Origin: Deinococcus sp. QL22
GTDB lineage: Bacteria; Deinococcota; Deinococci; Deinococcales; Deinococcaceae
Assembly: GCF_023370075.1 (NCBI RefSeq)
Contig: NZ_CP097156.1
Span: 124,001 to 188,000 of the forward strand
DNA length: 64,000 bases
Direction of reading: 5' to 3'
Shown: positions 59,406 to 64,000 of the stretch, piece after piece
Numbering within the stretch: position 1 is the first letter of the stretch
How the letters are laid out: each line of letters begins with the position of its first letter
Made by a program: the position numbers and the translations under genes
The notes under the pieces: generated by a model
The model's input: only the letters and a program-made list of their open reading frames with translations
What the model was told of the DNA's origin: nothing
Database searches by the model: none

Positions 59406-60374
59406 ATGACGCTCGAACTGATGGCCTCGAATCTCACCCTCCAGGCCCGAGCCGAACGTCTCGCCTTGCTGGATCCGGAAGCGCTACGCAAAGAAGCCAT
59501 CCGGGCCGCCCGCGACCGGGACGAGGCCGGACTGTGGGCCGTCACCGAAGCATTCCTGGTCATGCGAGGTGGACGCGGCGCACGGGTCAGTGCCCAGACG
59601 CTGGAGGCTTACGCGATAGGCTTGCGGGTGCTCCTGGCCTGGGGGGAGACTTCAGGCCTGTCTTTCCTGCGTCCCCGCCCCAATGATGGGTACGCCTTCG
59701 TGCGGCACTTAGAAGGACTGGGCCTCGCGCCGTCCAGCGTCCGGGTGCGCCTCGCTGGAGCGCGTGCCGTGTTTGCTGCCCTGCGCTGGGCTGGGGCCAC
59801 CGATGCCGCGCCATTTACTGACGTGCGGGCAGCCACTGACCCGGTACCAGCCTGGCAGAAAAGAAAGCCTTACCCAGATGCAGACGTCCGAAAACTCCTC
59901 GCGGAGGCCAATGAGGAAGACGCGGTCCTGATCTTGCTGGGAGCCGACTGCGGCCTGCGGGCCACCGAGATGACCACACTGCTCCGGGCCGACCTGCACT
60001 TCGGCGGTGACACCCCGTATCTGGTGGTCACCGGCAAACGGCAGAAGCGCCAGGAGGTGCCCCTCTCCAGACGGACGGAGGCTGCTCTGAAACGCTGGGT
60101 TGAGATGACCCCCAGCTACAAGCCGCACGTGATCACGCTGCGGAACCGCCGGGCCATTGAAGACCGCATCGGCAAACTCTGTGAGCGGGCGGGCGTGCGC
60201 TACGACGGGCGGCAGGTGCACGGCCTGCGCCATACGGCGGGCACGCGGGTCTATCAGGAAACCAAAGACGTGCTGGCGGTGCGAGATCATCTCCGGCACG
60301 CCAGCATCACCACCTCAGAAACCTATGTGAACTACGCGAGACAGGGCGAGAAAGCGGTCAATCGGGACTGGTAA
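59406..60374 (+). CDS. int: Tyrosine recombinase / integrase (322 aa)
   Basis: The catalytic set is complete: R185 in CGLRATEM, K211 in VTGKRQK, H272 and R275 in VHGLRHTAGT, H298 in LRHAS and Y307 in SETYVNYA. A SAM-like core-binding domain lies at about residues 35-135. I chose ATG 59406: a TATGCT box (59393-59398) ends seven bases before it, as in leaderless Deinococcus genes. The frame stays open further upstream, but that part is unlike a protein. It integrates the phage at an att site. It overlaps the convergent gene by 17 bases. Confidence 0.85.
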   Translation: MTLELMASNLTLQARAERLALLDPEALRKEAIRAARDRDEAGLWAVTEAFLVMRGGRGARVSAQTLEAYAIGLRVLLAWGETSGLSFLRPRPNDGYAFVRHLEGLGLAPSSVRVRLAGARAVFAALRWAGATDAAPFTDVRAATDPVPAWQKRKPYPDADVRKLLAEANEEDAVLILLGADCGLRATEMTTLLRADLHFGGDTPYLVVTGKRQKRQEVPLSRRTEAALKRWVEMTPSYKPHVITLRNRRAIEDRIGKLCERAGVRYDGRQVHGLRHTAGTRVYQETKDVLAVRDHLRHASITTSETYVNYARQGEKAVNRDW

Positions 60375-60771
60375 CCCCCAGCCAGCGTTTCATGCGCCAC
60401 CAGAATGTGCACTCGGGGTCGGTAGCGTGCCGAATAGGCGAGCGGCGGGGATAGGGCCGCGTCATGGGCAGGCGGGGACGTTCCGGCCAGACGAGTTGAA
60501 TCCGGCCCGTGGATTTGCCGCGCCACTTGAGCAGTGTGACGGAGTAGCCCGCGTTCGAGGCCAACTCTGCCGCGTCTTGAACCTGCGCTATGTCGAAGGC
60601 CAGGACGACCGAGGTGCGCCCCTTCCGAGCAGCAGGTGCGATGACTGTCTTGAACGCGCCCTCCAAGTGGAAGGCGGCCTGTGCCCGGATCCCCGCAGCG
60701 TTCGGCGTCATGAGTCTCGCGGCGGCGTCAGCAGAGGGCAGGGTGCAGAGGCGATCTATCGGGGTGGTCAA
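60358..60771 (-). CDS. Unknown gene between integrase and the TnpB element (137 aa)
   Basis: TTG 60769-60771 is preceded by AAGGAG five bases upstream, giving MTTPIDRLCTLPSADAAARL. An alpha/beta start and an arginine and proline-rich end (WPERPRLPMTRPYPRRSPIR). Its 5' flank abuts the right end of the TnpB element, so the insertion may have removed its promoter. Function unknown. Confidence 0.5.
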   Translation of the reverse strand: MTTPIDRLCTLPSADAAARLMTPNAAGIRAQAAFHLEGAFKTVIAPAARKGRTSVVLAFDIAQVQDAAELASNAGYSVTLLKWRGKSTGRIQLVWPERPRLPMTRPYPRRSPIRHATDPECTFWWRMKRWLGVTSPD

Positions 60772-60802
60772 GGGGGCTCCTTGTGGGTGGCCAGCCGTGG
60801 GA

Positions 60803-62111
60803 TTGAACTTCACACGACGGGAGTCGCGTGATTCTCACTTCGCAGACCATTGCCCAAACTCGCGGGTCTCACACGGTCTCCATGAGCGTTTAAGGTGTTC
60901 GGCATCCCGACGACCACCAAGCCTTCACGCCGGATGTTGAGTGCGGCGTTCTCGTCTCGGTCATGGGTCTCACCGCAGTTTGGGCAAGTCCATTCACGGA
61001 CGGCAAGATTTTTCACTTCGGGATTTTTGAATCCGCAGTCATGGCACAGCTGGCTAGACGGAAAGTAGGGGCTGATTTTGGAGATCAGTCGTCCATACCA
61101 TGTCGCCTTGTATTCCAATTGCCGGATAAATTCTCCCCAGCCTGCGTCGGTAATGCTCAGAGCCAAGCGGTGGTTTTTGACCATGTTGCTGGGCTTGAGA
61201 TGTTCGGTGCAGATGATCTCGTATTCACGAATCAAAGAGGTGGTGAGCTTCTGCAAGAAGTCCTGACGTTTGTTGGCGACGTGCTTGTGGATTCGAGCCA
61301 GCTTGGTTTTCGCTTTCCCGTATCGCGCACTGCCTTTCTTTCGTCTAGAGAGGGTTTTCTGAGCTTTGCGGACAACCTTTAGGGCGGATCGGTAATATTT
61401 GGGATTGGCATGATGCTTAAACTCCTGTCCATCGGAGACGATGGCAAAATCTTTGATGCCGACATCCACGCCCGCTGCATACCGGGGTGCATCAGGCAAG
61501 TAGGGAATTTCGACTTCGCAGAGAACGGAAGCTTCGTAATGGGTCTCGTGGATGCGTCTGACAGTAACGTTCAGAAGCTTACCCGTGATTCCGGGTTGAC
61601 CTTTGGTCTTGACCCAGCCCAACTTCGGGAGCTTGATACGCCCCTCACTCACTTCGATATTGTTGTTGCTGAACTGGGTACGGTACGCCTCCCCCGTGCT
61701 TTTCTTCTTGAATTTCGGGAACCCGGCTCTCTTGCCGGACTGCTTCAGGGTGCGGAAAAAATTCTGGTACGCACGCTCAAGGTCGCGCAACGATTGTTGC
61801 AACGCAAATTTATCCACCTCTGCGAGCCAAGCTGTTCCTTCTTCGCGTTTAAGCAGGGTCAGCGCCTTGTCTGTTGCGGCGTAGGTCATACCCCTGCCGT
61901 CCTGACGGTACGTTTCAATCCGGCGAGCAAGAAAATGGTTGTAGATAAACCGGGCACAGCCCAGCGTGCGGTTGATGCGCTCCGTCTGTGCCGCGTTGGG
62001 ATAAAGCCGAACAACAAAGGCTTTATGTCTTTTGGGGGTCATGGTAGATTCCATGCTGCAACACCCTCCTACAGGTGCTTGCCACGCTCCCAGCCGTTGA
62101 CGCGGCGTGGG
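60803..62111 (-). mobile_element. ISDra2-like element lacking tnpA (approximate ends)
   Basis: The right end is probably TTCAA at 60803-60807 just after the tnpB stop, a sequence I recall as the ISDra2 right cleavage site. A subterminal hairpin upstream of tnpB (CCACGC/GCGTGG at about 62082-62109) may mark the left end. No TTGAT target was found directly next to it, so the left boundary is uncertain. With no tnpA it needs a partner in trans to move. Confidence 0.55.
60810..62042 (-). CDS. tnpB: TnpB, ISDra2-type RNA-guided nuclease (410 aa)
   Basis: From memory this is nearly the same as the well-studied ISDra2 TnpB of D. radiodurans (408 residues). It has the [15 protein letters not shown] start, D193 in [10 protein letters not shown]280 in [10 protein letters not shown]363 in the RDENAALNI block, and zinc-finger cysteines in CHDCGF and CPNCGE. 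All three catalytic residues are offset by two from the known enzyme. ATG 62040-62042 is chosen; the frame continues upstream through non-coding element sequence. The omega-RNA should come from the 3' end, with a guide taken from 60802 leftward on the - strand. Confidence 0.93.
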   Translation of the reverse strand: MTPKRHKAFVVRLYPNAAQTERINRTLGCARFIYNHFLARRIETYRQDGRGMTYAATDKALTLLKREEGTAWLAEVDKFALQQSLRDLERAYQNFFRTLKQSGKRAGFPKFKKKSTGEAYRTQFSNNNIEVSEGRIKLPKLGWVKTKGQPGITGKLLNVTVRRIHETHYEASVLCEVEIPYLPDAPRYAAGVDVGIKDFAIVSDGQEFKHHANPKYYRSALKVVRKAQKTLSRRKKGSARYGKAKTKLARIHKHVANKRQDFLQKLTTSLIREYEIICTEHLKPSNMVKNHRLALSITDAGWGEFIRQLEYKATWYGRLISKISPYFPSSQLCHDCGFKNPEVKNLAVREWTCPNCGETHDRDENAALNIRREGLVVVGMPNTLNAHGDRVRPASLGNGLRSENHATPVV

Positions 62112-62541
62112 GGCATTGCCGTTCCAATTTAGCACAGAAATCTCAGATTTATCGTCCCTGTCGGGCCGGATGCCGCTGTAGTTGGGGCCTGTATGCAGGC
62201 CAGAAGGGTGAAACAGTGGAGCAGGTGCGCAACGTCTGCCCCACCTCAGAGAGAAGCGCCCCAACTCGGGGCAGTGCGGGCGGACAGTGGGCCTGCACCG
62301 TGGCCCGGTTTACACCTCACAGTCTCGGCGCTGGTGTGCGTCCAGTCCGACGAGCTGCGCGGTTCTAGGTCATGTTCCATCATGCCCAGCCTGCGCGGCC
62401 TGCTACGTGATCGTGGGCCATCAAGCCCGCCCTCTGTGACTACAGAGGGGCTTCGGTGTTCCCCCGGAAGCGACGAGGCTGCCCGCCAGAGGCAACGAAA
62501 AGACGGTGTGGCGGGGAAGAGGCGAAAGGCGAAAGCGGACG

Positions 62542-62566
62542 AGGGAAGGGCCGGAATCGAACCGGC
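62542..62566 (-). other. tRNA 3'-end-like fragment, possible att core
   Basis: On the - strand a T-arm GCCGG-TTCGATT-CCGGC (62550-62566) is followed by CCTTCCC, as in the 3' end of a tRNA. The 5' two-thirds of a tRNA cannot be folded from the bases upstream. Integrases often use tRNA 3' ends as att cores, so this may be attP or a junction. The rest of 62043-62620 holds no gene that I can support. Confidence 0.35.
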
Positions 62567-62620
62567 CTGAACAAGGCCTGACCTCCCAGAACGCGCCCCA
62601 AGGCACAGGGGCGTGAGGGG

Positions 62621-63115
62621 TTACTTCTTGACCACTGGGGCCGAGATCACGAGGGGTTCAACGCGCAGACGAATCGGTTGATCGCTGTACAGGTACTGTC
62701 CTGACCACTGCACGTAGCGCCCGCTGACATCCCAGAAGTAGATGTACGGGTCAGAGGAACCGAACGTGCCTTCATCGCTGGCGGCGGGGCGGTAGCCGAT
62801 GCTGCTGGATGTGCTCCAGCGCTCATCTGTGCGGGTCAGTCGTTTCCCGCTGGACGTGACCTTGCCTTTGACCGCGTGGTAGGCCACCGGCTGTCCGCTT
62901 TGGTTCAGAAGCACGATGTAGCCGAGTGCGCCGGGCTTGCTGGTGAGCTCCAGGCGCTTCTTGATGTTCTCAATCTCAGCGTTGCCGGTGAAGGTCAAGC
63001 TGTTGGCGGCGGCCTCGGCTTGACTGGATTGTTGTTGTTTAACCGTAGCCGGGGTTTCAGGGGCGCAGGCGGTGAGCCCCAGCAGCAGGCAGGTGATCAG
63101 GAGGGATGTCTTCAT
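62621..63115 (-). CDS. Phage lipoprotein of conserved type (164 aa)
   Basis: Signal sequence MKTSLLITCLLLGLTAC with an LTAC lipobox (Cys17). The mature chain has NAEIENIKKRLELTSKPGAL, GQPVAYHAVKGKVTSSGKRL, DEGTFGSSDPYIYFWDVSGR and YVQWSGQYLYSDQPIRL. I recall similar lipoproteins in many phages and plasmids, with unknown function. The ATG at 63113-63115 has AAGGTG just upstream. It is coupled to the membrane protein gene, ten bases away. Confidence 0.65.
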   Translation of the reverse strand: MKTSLLITCLLLGLTACAPETPATVKQQQSSQAEAAANSLTFTGNAEIENIKKRLELTSKPGALGYIVLLNQSGQPVAYHAVKGKVTSSGKRLTRTDERWSTSSSIGYRPAASDEGTFGSSDPYIYFWDVSGRYVQWSGQYLYSDQPIRLRVEPLVISAPVVKK

Positions 63116-63123
63116 GGGCACCT

Positions 63124-63525
63124 TCAGGGGCAGCGGGCCGCGTCAAGCGACTCGGGGAGTTGGGCGTCGCGCAGGCCTGCACGGGTGGTCTTGCGGGCGT
63201 CGGCGTTGTACTGGGCGGCCACGTCCAGGCAGGAGCTGCGTACCCCGCCGTAGTCCACGTTCAGACGGGCGCGTTCGTCGGGATCGGTCACTAGGGCGAG
63301 TTGATCCTTGATGGCCTGCACCTGCGCGACCCGCACGTCGAAGCGGCCTGCGAGGTCGTAAAAGCGCTCGGAGTTTGCCAGCGCCCGGTCGGTGGTCAGC
63401 GCCTCTGTGCGTGCGCGGTCTGAGGCGGTCGTCGTCGCGAAGGTCTTTTGATACTTGACCGCCGCGAAGGGCAGGGCGAACAGGGCCACTGCGCCGAAGG
63501 CGATCAGGGCAATTCCTTTCTTCAT
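63124..63525 (-). CDS. Single-pass membrane protein paired with the lipoprotein (133 aa)
   Basis: A transmembrane start (MKKGIALIAFGAVALFALPF) leads into a helical domain with VDYGGVRSSCLDVAAQYNAD and LRDAQLPESLDAARCP, holding two cysteines. GGAGG lies four bases before the ATG. The pair with the lipoprotein gene recurs in other phage-like elements, as far as I recall. Their role is unknown; a joint envelope function is likely. Confidence 0.6.
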   Translation of the reverse strand: MKKGIALIAFGAVALFALPFAAVKYQKTFATTTASDRARTEALTTDRALANSERFYDLAGRFDVRVAQVQAIKDQLALVTDPDERARLNVDYGGVRSSCLDVAAQYNADARKTTRAGLRDAQLPESLDAARCP

Positions 63526-63586
63526 GGGGCCTCCGGGGATCTGCACTGGAGTTGCACCAGGGCGGGGGCAGCTCGCCAGATCAGAC

Positions 63587-63612
63587 GCGCCCTGAATCAA
63601 ATCTCAGGGCGC
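63587..63612. other. Perfect 9-bp inverted repeat
   Basis: GCGCCCTGA (63587-63595) and TCAGGGCGC (63604-63612) form a perfect hairpin with an eight-base loop. It lies in the gene-free stretch 63526-63862. There is no T-run, so it is not a simple terminator; a protein-binding site or att arm is possible. Confidence 0.55.
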
Positions 63613-63862
63613 GGGGTACATGGGTTGATGCTCTCCGGTGCAGCAGCCTCACGGCGCGGGCAACGGCTGTTTCGGCATGGGGTCGGACGACGGCTGCCTA
63701 TACCGAATCTCGGCGGGCCGTGTTCCCTGGCTGTTTGGCGGTGGGAGTTCCCGCCTACAAGAGCTGTCATGAACCGCGCCCAAAAGAAGCAAGGGCTGAA
63801 AGACTGGGGGGATGGTGGCCGGGATTAGCGACGGACGGCCATCGTCGTAACGCTGAGGGGTG

Positions 63863-64000
63863 TTAGACCGGTTTGCCGAAGTACACGGGCCACTGGCTGG
63901 AGGCGTGGGCCGTGAGGTCGTCGATGATTTCTTTGACCGCGGCTTCCTGCGCGGCCCGCACTTCGTTGTGCACGGCCAGCAACTGGAACTTCTGTTGATC
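63863..64000 (-). CDS. C-terminal end of a gene cut by the right edge (partial)
   Basis: The frame enters from the right edge and ends at TAA 63863-63865. The visible 45 residues (DQQKFQLLAVHNEVRAAQEA ... QWPVYFGKPV) are helical then beta, with no recognised motif. Coding is supported by the amino-acid pattern. Confidence 0.5.
   Translation of the reverse strand, partial: DQQKFQLLAVHNEVRAAQEAAVKEIIDDLTAHASSQWPVYFGKPV

Noticed and set aside
62420..62424. TTGAT on the - strand as the left boundary of the TnpB element
   Set aside because: It is nearly 380 bases upstream of tnpB with no recognisable left-end hairpin beside it, so the link is too weak.
62193..62570. A + strand open frame ending in the sequence RAGIEPA
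   Set aside because: Such endings are typical of spurious frames read through the T-arm of a tRNA on the other strand.

Overview
The window looks like most of a temperate siphovirus genome (prophage or phage contig) from a Deinococcus host. The base composition is GC-rich, most starts are preceded by GGAGG-type ribosome binding sites, and genes are packed head to tail with ATGA, GTGA or TTGA overlaps. The host guess rests mainly on the TnpB at 60810-62042. It matches what I know of the Deinococcus radiodurans ISDra2 TnpB, including the spacing of its catalytic residues. Both window ends cut through genes, so neither end of the element is seen.

Layout. 1-1740 (+): the tail of a small regulator, an HNH nuclease and a TnpB. 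1927-3746 (-): an ATPase/HNH pair that fits a Septu (PtuA/PtuB) defence system, in AT-richer DNA behind a terminator. 3947-43243 (-): the late region, transcribed right to left. Read in the direction of transcription it holds TerS, TerL, portal, S49 protease with a nested scaffold, decoration protein, capsid, connectors, tail tube, tail chaperones with a -1 frameshift, a cargo block, a very large tape measure, distal tail proteins, and spike-like proteins mixed with lysis-type genes (M23 peptidase, holin candidates, several lipoproteins). 43244-45303: small genes including a probable Acb2 anti-CBASS sponge, and an HNH nuclease. 45384-59210 (-): early and middle genes, mostly small and unknown, with a phosphatase, a RusA-like resolvase, a DnaQ-like exonuclease, an initiator-like protein whose gene contains five 21-bp iterons beside an AT-rich block, and an antirepressor. 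59406-60374 (+): tyrosine integrase. 60358-64000 (-): an unknown gene, an ISDra2-like TnpB, a lipoprotein, a membrane protein and a partial gene.

How it works together. The integrase and antirepressor point to lysogeny control. The initiator gene probably carries the origin inside itself, as lambda O does. Packaging, head and tail genes follow the usual siphovirus order. The element also carries weapons for conflicts between phages: Septu-like genes against competitors and an Acb2-like gene against CBASS.

Most interesting points: (1) two essential structural genes, the tape measure (CTG) and the portal (ATC), have no ATG, GTG or TTG at the position set by a perfect Shine-Dalgarno sequence; (2) a canonical CCCAAAC slippery site joins the tail chaperone frames; (3) a strong internal ribosome binding site marks a lambda-Nu3-like nested scaffold; (4) an iteron array lies inside the initiator gene; (5) Septu-like and Acb2-like genes sit in one element; (6) a 2.8-kb cargo block separates the tail chaperones from the tape measure.
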